From contig NW_003109084.1 of assembly GCF_000003605.2 (NCBI RefSeq), forward strand, positions 384,334 through 417,594: a stretch of 33,261 nucleotides of DNA, written 5' to 3'. The DNA is from Saccoglossus kowalevskii (Eukaryota; Hemichordata; Enteropneusta; Harrimaniidae). The notes beneath the pieces were generated by a model. The model worked only from the letters and a program-made list of their open reading frames with translations, did not search any database and was not told the origin of the DNA. The position numbers and the translations under genes were made by a program. Shown piece by piece: positions 10,735 to 21,293 of the stretch; position 1 is the stretch's first letter; every line of letters begins with the position of its first letter.

Positions 10735-12804
10735 ATTTTCTGTTCATGAACGAAATCGACGATAAAGCTTGCTCTGAAACACGAAGCTTTTCCTGTAGTT
10801 TGTACTTCATCGGGCAAGAATACAAGGCAGACTAGCCTGACATTTCGTTACGCCGTAGGCGGGTATCCCGGGAGAGGGATAAACAGTCGGGTAATCTCGT
10901 GTTAGGACTCTCTTACTTCCAGGTTCAATTTGTTTGTTAAATATTAACCATATATGTATGCGAGCAAGTATATGCGAGCAAGATATAACGTTGGTGGCGT
11001 ACGAGTAAATTGTGCCCTCGTCGATACATTCGATACATTGGGGAGAATTCAGAGTCTGATTCGAACGCTGGCGGCGCAGTAACTTGACATCGTCTTCTAT
11101 GGGAAAAAACGTGTTAACTCCATATTGGATTTTCCAAAGGATTGTGGGATAGAAAACTGTAGAGTGCGTTTGGGCTCAGGTTGGTTGTCCAGTTTTCAGG
11201 ATATACGTTAGTGGGTTTTTTTAATTGTATGCTTATATTGTTCGACTTTCCATTAATTTCACTGACAAGATTGTTTTTAATTTTTTTTTAATTGTTTTTG
11301 GCTGCAAGCTGTCTAACTGTGAGAACCACAAAAAATGGTAATTGTGTCCGATTTCTTCACTCATTCTAATTTACGTTTTATTATTTTCCATAAAACAGTT
11401 GAAAAGACATGCATTTTAAAGGGCGGTGGTCGTCGCGCATGTGTGACTTTTGCGTCGATAAACATTGATTTTCCACAATCCAATGCGCTCTACTAAAGAA
11501 ATTACGAGTAGGAGTTTTGGCCTGGACGCGACATGCATTAATTACTACCGGTGACTCCTTCGATACCGGTGCAGAGACGGCGGCACGGAATTTTGCAAGG
11601 GGCGAGATCCGCACACCGACCTCGCGCCGAAGGTGTGACTTTACTAGGGGGTTCGGGACACGCACTCCCTTAACAATTTAGACCCTCCGAAACGCTATTT
11701 CCTGCATTTGAAGGGCACGTTTTGCTGACACAAACGGTTTCAGCTTGATTTTAGAGGGCTACGCCCCAAATTTTTTTTGAGGGGCGAGCCCCTATGCGCC
11801 CCTGTATAAATACTTAGTAAATAATACTAAAAAAAAAATCGATTTCCTCTCGACAACTATTCGTCGTTTTTAAAGATGTTTTATTTTAAACTTGCAGTTA
11901 AGCCTAATCTCACAACAAACTTACTTTCTGGATTGAAATTACAATGGATAACGAAATATAGATTAACTTTGTAAATAACATAAACAATAGTGGCCCATGA
12001 TTCTTTGGTGCAATCCCTCGGCTTGGAAGGTTCCTCTTTAAGAAACGTATTCTTTTGGGCCTAATGGTATATTCACACATAGCATAGTTCACACAATTTA
12101 CACAATTTACACATAGGGTTCACACATAAACGTTTAAGTGAAACAAAACTTGACTGACGCTCGTATTCATAAGTGAGCATTGTTATGAACAATAAATAGT
12201 GTGCGTGTACTCAGACCTTATTGGTTGTCTGAGGTGTGTGCTTGACACCGTGCCACCAGAGCGGAAGGCGTGCATCGTGCTAAAATGAAAGGGTTAGTTT
12301 GTTGAACTCTGAAAAATGTCTTTCAAAAGACGAAAAATAAGTTTTGGTTAATAAAGTCATACATTAGTTGTGTATTTAATATATTAGCACTAGATATGAA
12401 CACATGCCAAATATAATTCATACCAGGGCCGTAAAAATCAACCTGTTTTTGGACCGTAACGTCTTGTAATTACCAGGACCGGAAACGACCAGGGCCGGAA
12501 CGTCTAGAAATCTATTGTGTGAAAGACGCGACTCGAACGTCTGTCGCAAAAACTGTCTATTAAAATTTCCGAGTGGTCTGATATTTTTAATCATATCACA
12601 GTCCCTGGAACAGTCAGAGTATCAGTTTATAATGCTTATACTCCAATATTGTATGCTTGACACGGGATGTCGAGATTGTTATATTACTTCTAATAAATTA
12701 CAACCATTCAATTTGAGCCCGGGCTTTAACTAAAGTTAAACGTGCTGCAATACATGCAAGTATCCGACCCTGTGCCCAAGCACGTACAGACGCCGTTTTT
12801 GTCT
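10735..12804. other. intergenic region between divergent NXPE-like and OCA2-like genes
   Basis: Upstream of the NXPE-like start. Contains moderately GC-rich patches (10840-10900, 11050-11110, 11560-11660), a repeat-like patch at 11690-11815 with the hairpin-like AGGGCTACGCCCC and GGGGCGAGCCCC, short CACAATTTA repeats at 12088-12120, and CCAGGGCCG repeats at 12424-12505. I see no coding exon other than repeat-derived open frames. Confidence 0.45.
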
Positions 12805-12814
12805 GTCACGTGAC
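12805..12814. promoter_or_regulatory. perfect GTCACGTGAC palindrome (CLEAR-type E-box)
   Basis: The 10-bp consensus bound by MiT/TFE factors (TFEB, MITF) in lysosomal genes. It sits about 0.5 kb upstream of the candidate 5' exon of a gene whose product carries a lysosome/melanosome sorting signal. The match is seen; the function is inferred. Confidence 0.45.
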
Positions 12815-13200
12815 ACTTTGAATATACATTCCTCACCAATTATAAATGTCTGCGTGCATCGTTCCATTATTATTATTTTATTAATATTAATCATTTTCAT
12901 CACATAACAGAGTTGGAATACACATTTCTTAGGAATATAACATATGTCAAATGTGAAGCAATTCTTCTCATTTTTTATGAAATAAAAAAACATAATAATA
13001 ATATCATATTTAATAAAGTGAGCCACTACGAGCCGTGATATCGCACTAAAATTATAAAATGCGGTTGCCAGTATAATAATCTACCCGAACAAACTCAGTG
13101 ACCTTTCCCCTGCTTTACTCGTCTCGCCGGTACCTGGTCACCCAGGCATTCAGTTGCAGTCTCGACATATAATAACGAAGACCTTACTCCCCTATCTAAT

Positions 13201-13326
13201 AATAGATTGGCCCATTGACCCCATTTCAAGCGATCATGGCGTCCTACTGCTTCTAGTTTTTTCGTTGGTTGTTCTTATATTTTTCACGGTGGCGATATAC
13301 AGATTTTGGTTTCTAGTGATAAACTG
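13201..13326 (+). other. candidate noncoding 5' exon of the OCA2-like gene (ends at GTGAGT)
   Basis: Exon A has an upstream acceptor, so a 5' exon is required. AAACTG|GTGAGT at 13327 is a consensus donor and the preceding sequence is less AT-rich than its surroundings. A second consensus donor, GACAT|GTGAGT, lies at 13673. All three frames are open over part of this stretch but none has a usable ATG, so I treat it as 5' UTR. The left limit is arbitrary. Confidence 0.3.
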
Positions 13327-14086
13327 GTGAGTGTTACATGAAACTGGTTTGGGGGTATATCATTCTAACCGCCGTAAGTGGTGCGATTTTCTTGGTGTGA
13401 GACGTTTTTAAGTCTCGCAAATCACGGGGACCCTGTTCATTGTGGTCACGTCTTCCAATACATATTGCTAGGGTAGGTCATTCAACTCGAACCGGTGTTC
13501 TACTTTTATGTTTTAGTTTCGGTGGTTAATATTTGACGAATTGTCACGAGGTTTGCATTGATAGTATCAACATTTTTCACACAGCAAACGTCACAGCACA
13601 ATCGCCGACTGCTATAAACAGTGTATAAACCTCGGCATTTTTAGACTTGCCTGAACAGACCTGTAACGACATGTGAGTGACGTAATGTTGACTTCAATTT
13701 AATCGATGTCGATTTTTTCTGAGCAATTATTTGATTTGCATCAAATCCAAATTGATTTGTAGTTATGATGTTTTCAAAAAAAGTTATAATCTTGTGTAAA
13801 TCTCAGCAGATGAGTTCAAAGGAATGTGGTCTGACATGGTCACAAAAGCGGGTTGGGTAGTATTTAGGGGGGTTATGATAGATAGGTGAATCAAAATGTT
13901 GAAGGGTGGGTGGGTTTGTGTTTGGAAGTAGACTTTTATGTTGGGCTGTGTTGTTTTTCTCAAAATGTCATGACCCTTGAAATATCTGTTTTATCAATAT
14001 TGGAGGTGACCACTGGCAGAAAGTATGCACATTTCCTCCACTAAGTCTTTGTTCTTCAATGGTGAATTCGCTGTATTTTTTCCTGT

Positions 14087-14111
14087 TTGTATGTGTGTGT
14101 GTGTGTGTGTT
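14087..14111. repeat. (GT)n microsatellite
   Basis: GTATGTGTGTGTGTGTGTGTGT tract within the first intron of the OCA2-like gene. Confidence 0.9.
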
Positions 14112-14169
14112 CCCAATAAGAAGTAGGTGTACGGGTATTTCTGTTATTGACCCTTGTAGGATTTTTTCT

Positions 14170-14370
14170 GTGCAATTTTTTTTAGTTCTACCACCTCCAG
14201 TGTTTCTAATGGTCCACCCCTTAAAAGCCTGATTTTCAACCGTTTCTCAGTCAATTCATCCCAATTCGCCCTACAAGTTGATTTGTCCCAAATCGTTTTT
14301 GTCCCATTGCCTTTGGTCAGCTTTATGTCCTTGTGATCGATGATGTCAATTTCTATGTTTGTGTGCAAGT
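14170..14370. repeat. degenerate GGGACAAATC/GGGATGAATTGACT word repeat
   Basis: On the minus strand the words GGGACAAATCAACTTG, AGGGCGAATT and GGGATGAATTGACT follow each other. The same words occur at 15165-15235 on the plus strand (GGGACAAATCGACTT, GGGATGAATCGACTG). The 74-codon minus frame here is a by-product of the repeat. Confidence 0.6.
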
Positions 14371-14603
14371 GTCAGTTGTCAATTTTGACATACATGTGTA
14401 TGCTTGGTCTTGCCGATTTCTGTTTCGGCCAACTATGTTTACTATATTTAATCATATGCCTGCTATATACCATGAAATATGACTACCCAGGACTAACATA
14501 GAATTGTGTGCTGTAATGAAGGAATATGTATACTAGTATATGTCAACATTTCGATTGGTTGGAATGGTGAACAGGAATTGTGGAAACACAATTTTTCAGA
14601 ACA

Positions 14604-14753
14604 TTAAAGAGGGGGAGTCGTCACCTGCGCATGTGTCAGATGGCCACAGCGTGTCATTGTTTACAAACAAGCGTCTACCAATGAGCCTTTGCGTTTTTAG
14701 CGTGTGTTATCGTTGCTTGGGACTATATTCCCGCATGCGCACAGGTGATTTAA
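14604..14753. mobile_element. MITE family 2, copy B (inverted relative to copy A)
   Basis: Begins TTAAAGAGGGGGAGTCGTCACC and ends GCGCACAGGTGATTTAA. The interior matches the reverse complement of 6619-6782. Confidence 0.8.
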
Positions 14754-14829
14754 TTAATTACACTCTAATCTTGAAATGGGAATTACTTGATTTGACGATT
14801 GACTGATTAACGTATTGCAAAGTGTGATA

Positions 14830-15058
14830 TACTGTAAAACATTTTGGAAAAGCGACATGCAATTTTAGCGAATTGTGTTAAAATGACGTAATGAGTGTAA
14901 TTATGAAACGTCCTAGATTTTTATGTTCCGGATTACTGTATATTACTGTACTGCCAACCCTTGGCCATTTTGAATTTATAATAAAGTCATTAGCGAATCA
15001 GTTCTCTCGCTAAATTTGCTAAAAAGACATGCTCGTGAAAAGGACATGTTTTACAGTA
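14830..15058. mobile_element. TA-MITE family 4, copy A
   Basis: Left end TACTGTAAAACATTTTGGAA, right end AAGGACATGTTTTACAGTA: inverted termini bounded by TA, with GACATG and TTTAGCGAAT words mirrored internally. A relative is at 28973-29158. Confidence 0.75.
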
Positions 15059-15059
15059 A

Positions 15060-16180
15060 TAAATGATGGGGTGCAGTCTTCGGGTTGTATGCACGATGAG
15101 TGTGTGAACACGATTTGATAGTGTTTTGTTGTTCAGAGTTAGTATCTGGCCATTCTAATAAATCAAATTAACTTGTGGGACAAATCGACTTTAGGAAGAA
15201 TCAACCTGTGGGATGAATAGACTTGGGATGAATCGACTGCCCACCTTTCAACCATACCTAACAATGGTGTCACTTTGAATGGTATAGGTAAGCTGAAATA
15301 AGTGTTCAATCCATTCCACACAGGTGGGGGGGGGGGACATTTTTTTCTGTTGTTTTTGTGTCAAATATACATTGACACAAGTGTGTTATCAAGTGGTACG
15401 GCTAATACTTTCAGTTTGACTTGTTTCTGTTTCGTTATGACTGTACTGTACTTGTGTTTCCATGAAGTCATTTCAGAAGTTGGGTGGTTTTTTTTTCTTG
15501 CATTCATTTCCATTTTGTCTTAGAGGTAAATATGTCTATTTATGTCATAACGTATTAAAAATAAAAACATTAGCAGAATAACAATATGTACTGTCAAAAT
15601 GTAATTTAAACTTATTCATAAAATGGGTTTCATTCTTGCCAAAAACATAATCTCTTCCAAAGCTCTGTGACCATATACTGTAACCATGATGCTGTAACCC
15701 ACAAAGTAATCACACTTATTTATTGATATCACAAGCTTTGTTCCACTAATCCAGCTGATTTCAGGCTGGGGATAGAGGGACTCTTGTTTGTTTCTAATGT
15801 TTTACCCTTACAAATCAATAAAAAGTCCACAGTTCCACTGAATTGGCAAATTCTAGGATATCATTGTAAAATATTAAAAAGTAAGTAAAATGTGGCAATA
15901 CAGAATAATTTGTAGAAAAAAATACACACCAAAAATCTGTTTTGGGTGGCAGTGTATTAAATCATGAGTTTGTTTATGTTTGGTCTTAATGTAGCAGGGT
16001 GGAGCTGTTTATATTTGGCTTTACCCAGTAACATGTGTTTTCACAATCCTTTTCCTGCAAAGTAATGGTTGATATTGTAGAAAATTTCATGTGGTAGAGT
16101 CCTGTCCACACTTCAGATTTTAACCTGTCTTATTTCTCACTGCACATGAACTAAAGTTTGATTAATGTTTATCTGTTACA
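15060..16180 (+). other. intron of the OCA2-like gene; no exon recognised
   Basis: Holds the word repeat at 15165-15235 and a G9 run at 15325-15334. The rest is AT-rich intron ending in the acceptor at 16180-16181. Confidence 0.5.
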
Positions 16181-16181
16181 G

Positions 16182-16370
16182 AAATCAACTGGTGTACTTA
16201 AATTGATTGTAGGAGATTATGAGGGAAACCCTTAGCACTAAATCAGGTGAAGAATTGAGTGTTGATATGGCTTCTCTAGATGAAGATATTAAAGTTCGTG
16301 AACATGCCAGTTTAATGGATTCTACCCCTCTATTACATGGATATGGTTCTATACCAAATCACACCAAAGG
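16182..16370 (+). CDS. OCA2/P-protein-like transporter, alternative first coding exon A (acidic dileucine isoform); CDS starts 16219
   Basis: The exon begins after the acceptor tctgttacag and has a 37-nt 5' UTR part. An in-frame TAG at 16210-16212 fixes the ATG at 16219. Fifty codons plus GG (phase 2) precede the donor GTATGT. The peptide runs MRETLSTKSGEELSVDMAS, then a charged stretch, then MDSTPLLHGYGSIP. DSTPLL is an [DE]xxxL[LI] adaptor-binding signal; human OCA2 has ENTPLL in its N-terminal cytosolic tail, where it directs the protein to melanosomes/lysosomes. Joining to exon 26634 is in frame (GG+C = Gly). Because an acceptor precedes it, at least one noncoding 5' exon must lie upstream (candidates end at 13326 or 13672). 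The coding exon is well supported; the OCA2 assignment is tentative. Confidence 0.72.
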
Positions 16371-16980
16371 GTATGTTGTTTATCAGTGATTTACTGTTTC
16401 ATTTTTGAATTTTAATTCCCACAAAAGTGCTTATAAAGTAGTGCTAATTTTTGCAACATACGTTTATTTTGACAATCTCTACTTTACCATGCCGCTGTGC
16501 TAACTAATATTAGCATTTATTATATGGAAGTAAAAAATATTCTAGAAACAACTTTTGAGCAACATTTTTGCCAATTTTTCATATTTTTGAATCCGTGTAT
16601 ACTAATGCAGAGCATCCAGGATCACAGACTGTATTCGTCCAACTGGGCTTTTTCTATGAACCGAATTATAATTTGTAATAATTTCCAGGAGCTATGATAA
16701 TGTTTTGATTTACATGTTCCTTTCGTTCAAGTGTCATTTATTCAGCCACAATTACCAAACGAAAAAAAACGCAGTGAATTGTTGTTCACTTGCATATGGT
16801 AATAGCATACTGCTAGAAATACATTTTTGTTCCCATAGTGATGCCGAATTTATAATTATTATCGTACTCCCATGGTATGTGTCAAGACTTGAAAACTTAT
16901 ACTGTATTTGCTTTTGTTGTACAGCATACTCTTACAAAATTACAGAGTTATGTCTATGGTCAAAATAATTTATTTTTCAG

Positions 16981-17130
16981 TGATTCAGTTTACAATACAT
17001 GCAACTGTCTGTTGGTTTACATTTCTTTCTATTGGAGTGCTTCTGATAGAGCAAATAAGATGGTTAAATCCAAGTGATGAGAAAAAAAGTTAAGGTTGCT
17101 TGTGAATAAACTCCCTTCAATCACTGTTAC
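16981..17130 (+). CDS. possible alternative terminal exon encoding a short membrane helix
   Basis: A strong acceptor (ataatttatttttcag) is followed by an open frame to TAA at 17091-17093, with AATAAA at 17105-17110. In that frame (first complete codon at 16983) it reads IQFTIHATVCWFTFLSIGVL, then IEQIRWLNPSDEKKS: a hydrophobic helix with a charged tail. This frame needs a phase-1 donor. Exon A (phase 2) would instead read DSVYNTCNCL... to a TGA at 17075-17077. Entering from exon A in the helix frame is possible only from the ATG at 16337 (MDMVLYQITPK...), giving a 48-residue peptide. It could be an intronic-polyadenylation isoform of the transporter gene or part of an unrecognised small gene. 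Confidence 0.3.
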
Positions 17131-17765
17131 ATAATGTGTATACCAGTATACAGTACAAGCTTTCTTTCAAAGTCTTTGGCAGTTACTAGTAGTTGGTATC
17201 TAGAATTTGCATATTGGCATCTAAACTTCCAAGAAAGGTTATTCTATTTTTAGTTTCATGATTGCATTCACATATGATTAACTGTATGCTGCTAGCTGTG
17301 TGTGATGTAATATTAGTACTATTAGGATAGTGCTCCATGACAGTTGGATACTCAGACATAAAGCAACCCCATGGAATCCTAACTATGGCTAGTAACAATT
17401 AATATGTATCATATTAATAGTGATTCAACTTCTGAATTCATGAGTTATAAAATCAGAATTTGAGATTACTCAGCTTACCAGCCCTTCATTGGAGATTACG
17501 TTACCATTCAAGTAAGCATCACAAACACTCAGATTCTTCCTACACTCAAAAGAATAATTTATTTCAAATTTCTCATTTTAAAATGTTCTGTTCTTTATTT
17601 CACAACTTTGTATTAGATTTCACAGCAGAGTAGCATTTCCAAAATTTGCATTCAGGCAGACCATGAATAAATGTTACCTAAGTACTACTGGGCATGTAAG
17701 TTTTAATTTTTACCAGCCACTTGAAAAGTCACACTTCTCAGACAGGCAGTAATTTTAAACACTGA
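17131..17765 (+). other. intron; nothing recognised
   Basis: AT-rich sequence without motif-bearing open frames or obvious repeats. Confidence 0.5.
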
Positions 17766-17976
17766 TACTGTAAAACCATTTATACAATTTTTCATTTAAT
17801 TTCACTATTTTGATGTTTTGAGAATATTCACTGTGTTTTAATTTCACAATTTGTCAAAGAAACACTGACTTTTTATTGTTTTTTGACATGTTTACGTAGA
17901 TTTAATTCAGCAGATTTTACTTATCAGTGAAAATAGTAAAATTATAACCCAGTGAATAATTAATGCATTTACAGTA
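17766..17976. mobile_element. TA-bounded fold-back element (family 5)
   Basis: TACTGTAAAACCATTTATAC at the left and GCATTTACAGTA at the right form inverted ends bounded by TA. The interior is AT-rich with mirrored ATTTCACTATTTT and AAAATAGTAAAAT words. Confidence 0.6.
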
Positions 17977-18080
17977 AGGTTAATTATCTTTCCAACAATT
18001 TTGTAAAAAAATTTGTAATTTATCACATGAATATCTCATTTACAGTTGTTTCATTTAATGTAAAATATCACTATCTAATA

Positions 18081-18292
18081 TACTGTAGAATACTTTATTA
18101 TCGCTTGGAATTTATTTTCGCTATTTTCGCTGAAGGGATGATTCCGTGAAAATAAAATCCAGCGAATATACTTTTTCTCCTATATTTTACATTAAACTCA
18201 TCAAAAATCAGTGAAAATAAATTCCATACAAAATGCCCAAAAAGCCTTTTCAGTGAAAATTAATTCCAGCGAAAATAAAGTATTCCACAGTA
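18081..18292 (-). mobile_element. TA-MITE family 3, copy 1
   Basis: Ends TACTGTAGAATACTTTAT and ATAAAGTATTCCACAGTA. The interior carries CGCTGAAGGGATGATTCCGTG and TTCCATACAAAATGCCCAAA, the reverse complement of the copies at 25690 and 26105. The strand given is relative to those copies. Confidence 0.88.
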
Positions 18293-20276
18293 GTAGAATA
18301 AATTTCACAATATTTGCATAAAATATCACTATTTTATGCGAGTTTGAACAGTAATTGAGAGAATAAATGCAACCATTTTATACTGGATATCAATATTTAC
18401 TCCAATAGTGCAATGGCATATTATTATTGATAAAAAAAATTGTAGCACTCAGCATCCATAACATCATGTGCATGTCCACAGAGACATCATGCTCATCAGC
18501 ATAAATTAACATTTAATTTTTTATCATGGTTCCATAAAATTACATTTTTTGTCTTTTGATACTTGAAAGTAGTGATAGGTAGTAATGTGTTAGATGTGTT
18601 ATCACCTGATATAATGCATTCATTCATAGAGCTGATTGAGATAGGTGACCTTATAAGTAATTAATATTCAACTTAAGGTGAGTAGATATTAAATAACATG
18701 TGATGCAACATGTCACTGGTATAAATCACCTCTTCCTCAACTGATATCAAGTGTTAACCATGTAATATTGTGGATTTAGATTGGTGATGTGGTGTATTAT
18801 ACTAAAATCGTTATCATAGTTTCGCTAAGGCATACAATGGTTTATTTTGCTGATGGTATTTCTGTTGTGCTGCAACATATTGTAAAACACAGACTTTACT
18901 GGATCCTAAATAGAACATGCAGTTAAAAAAAATGTTCAAGTTATTTTGTACTTGACATCAAATAATGTAATCTACCAGTAAGCTGATTTCTTGCAGGGAA
19001 TTCAGTTAAAAATCCTCATTTCCTGTGTTCATATCTCAGTAGCCTTTCATATACAATTATTGAACATTAAATTATTATTAAAAATGTCTTTACAAGAATG
19101 CATCACATATGCATGCAGGTGTACATCTTATTGTACAAAAAATGTTAAAAATTTTGAAATCACATTAGGTAATGTTTAGTAAAAAGGTAAGTTTTTTTTA
19201 ATTTTATTTAAAAATATCAGTACTGCTAGGATTACAAATATCAAATGGTAGCTGCTTTCACAGTAGTGATGGACAAAAAAAATTGTTGACCATATGATGT
19301 ACCGGTATTAAATTTACCACATGGGGAACCAGTCTTAAAACTCCTCGACTGAGGGAAGATATTGACCCAAGACATACACATCTACTGGAGTCTTCAAATG
19401 TATGACATTATAAAGGAAACTCAGCATGTGGTGTGAGTGTGTGTGTTATGTGACTGCCATACTGTTATGCTGGAATGTCACAAGTATACTATTTTTATTC
19501 AGTCATTCCATTCTCTGCTGTAAGTGATGCTGAAAAGATTGAGAGTAATATACACTTACAGAAACCAATTCATTTCAAATTAATATAATCTATAAGTATC
19601 ATGAATTAAATGTGTTCGAGCATATTTCTACTATCATACCATTTATACAATTACAATGTATGACTAGCAGTTTTCTGCCAATTTATTTTTATGTCATTGC
19701 TCAGTTTATGCTTATAGAACATGAAACAACAAGAAAGATAATTGAGTATATTTGCATTGTCTTCTTCTAAGAATTGAGTCAGATAATGGAATAACCTGAT
19801 AGGGTATATATTATAATATACATATATGGCACACACCGGAATATCTTGCTATATTATTTAGTGTATAGTGCTGTCTATTTTCTTATAACAGATGTACTTA
19901 TAATGGATAAATTTGTACCACAATTAATTTTCTGAATTTAAAATTGTACAAAAGTAACATTTTTACTTATTTCACTAAAATCACAAAAAATGTCATTTAA
20001 TTGGTTTACGATTTTTGCTGCTCATACTCTATTTCACAGTGCAAATAGAAATACATGTACATGTATATACATACTCAAAATGATACCAGGTGTTTCAAAT
20101 CAGTGAACACATCCTGCTTCAAATGCGGCTCTCGCTACCGTATATATCACAAGACTTAGCTGACTAGTACACCACAGTTAATACATAGTGAACATGTTTT
20201 CAATCCTCTTTCACTTGGAATTCATTTTCTCTTAAAGGTAGAATCTGGGACATTAAAATCTAATGGAATATTTTTT
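18293..20276 (+). other. intron; no supported exon
   Basis: AT-rich. A stretch at 18997-19186 is bounded by AG (cttgcag) and GTAAGT but has an in-frame stop near its end in its only long frame, so it is not called. Confidence 0.5.
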
Positions 20277-20396
20277 TTTTTATATTTGTCATTCATCAAC
20301 TCATCAAAAATCAGTAAAAGTACTATTTATGCAAAACTGATGAAATGTCTTTTCAGCAAAAATTAATTCAAGCTATAATAAAGATTTTGCAGTATA
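20277..20396 (-). mobile_element. degenerate TA-MITE family 3 fragment
   Basis: Contains CAACTCATCAAAAATCAGT, TTTTCAGCAAAAATTAATTC and ATAAAGATTTTGCAGTATA, matching the right half of the copies at 18081 and 27587. Confidence 0.65.
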
Positions 20397-20482
20397 AGAT
20401 AATAATTAATCATGTTTTGAAATTGTATTACAAATGTATGTACGTGCAATAATTCAAATTATCTAGAAGACAAATTTCAAAC

Positions 20483-20589
20483 ATGTGTGCATGGAATGAA
20501 AGGGATTTCCTGCCGAAACCAGAGCTTTATGTAGGCAGTTGTCAGAGCCACAGAAAATCAAAGTCCTGGAAGATTCTTTTTGAAATCAG
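20483..20589 (+). CDS. weak candidate for a third alternative first exon
   Basis: ATG at 20483 opens thirty-five codons (MCAWNERDFLPKPELYVGS...) plus AG, phase 2, before the consensus donor GTGAGG. The phase is the same as first exons A and B and would join exon 26634 as Ser. The patch has more balanced base composition than the flanking intron. No promoter or domain is seen, and the phase match alone has a one-in-three chance. Confidence 0.2.
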
Positions 20590-20844
20590 GTGAGGTTGCC
20601 ATGGAATAAGAGTTATTTCAAGCGCTTGGTGAGAAAATACGCTGCAAACTATAGCGGTGGTTTAACCTTTGTTCGACCCTCATGGTTTCAGAAGTAGGGG
20701 TCAGAGGACTGACACTTTGGAATAACTTACTTTATGAGGAATGAAATAGTGTATTGTGTATGTTTGTGTCCACTCATTTGTTGTCTTGCTCTAGTAATCT
20801 TTATGATTCACCAACTGTCAACATTTATTAGAAGCATGGCGCCT

Positions 20845-21175
20845 TAATGATGTCATTGCCCTATGAAGCCACAGTTTATGTCGTCATTGCCATAATAATG
20901 CATGCCGCAGTTTATGATGTCATTGTCATGTAAAGCCACATTTTGATGATGTAATAGCCATGTGTGAGTTTTATATCATTGCCATATAAAGACAGTTTGT
21001 GATGTCATAATTATATGAATCCAGTTTGTGATGTCATTGTAATATGAAGTCAGTTTGTGATGTCATTGTAATATGAAGACAGTTTGTGATGTCATTGTAA
21101 TATGAAGACAGTTTGTGATGTCATTGTAATATGAAGACAGTTTGTGATGTCATTGTTGTTTAAAGCCCCAATTTG
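20845..21175. repeat. 29-bp minisatellite
   Basis: Units of about 29 bp, TGTCATTGTAATATGAAGAC plus AGTTTGTGA, are near-perfect from about 21028 to 21155. Degenerate earlier units (GATGTCATTGCCATAT..AGCCACAGTTTATG) reach back to 20845. Confidence 0.88.
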
Positions 21176-21257
21176 ATGATATATTAGCCATACTAAAAGT
21201 GTATACATGTAACGACATAGTGATGAACAGTAAAAAACTATCAGGAAGTCAGTGTGG

Positions 21258-21258
21258 A

Positions 21259-21290
<32 letters not shown>
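21258..21290. repeat. (TA)n microsatellite
   Basis: An uninterrupted AT/TA tract of about 30 bp. Confidence 0.95.

Positions 21291-21293
<3 letters not shown>

Noticed and set aside
11381-11665. 94-codon minus-strand frame with Arg/Pro-rich sequence
   Set aside because: No domain, splice context or hydrophobic signal; it lies in a repeat-like patch of the intergenic region.
13020-13326. Long ATG-less plus frame ending in a hydrophobic stretch before GTGAGT
   Set aside because: No start codon in frame, and other frames are open too over part of it; the hydrophobicity comes from T-rich DNA. Kept only as a possible 5' UTR exon.
14144-14368. 74-codon minus frame with WDELTEKRLKIRLL
   Set aside because: Derived from the GGGACAAA/GGGATGAAT word repeat, which recurs at 15165-15235.
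18997-19186. AG...GTAAGT-bounded segment as an exon
   Set aside because: Its only long frame ends in a stop before the donor and the composition is intron-like.
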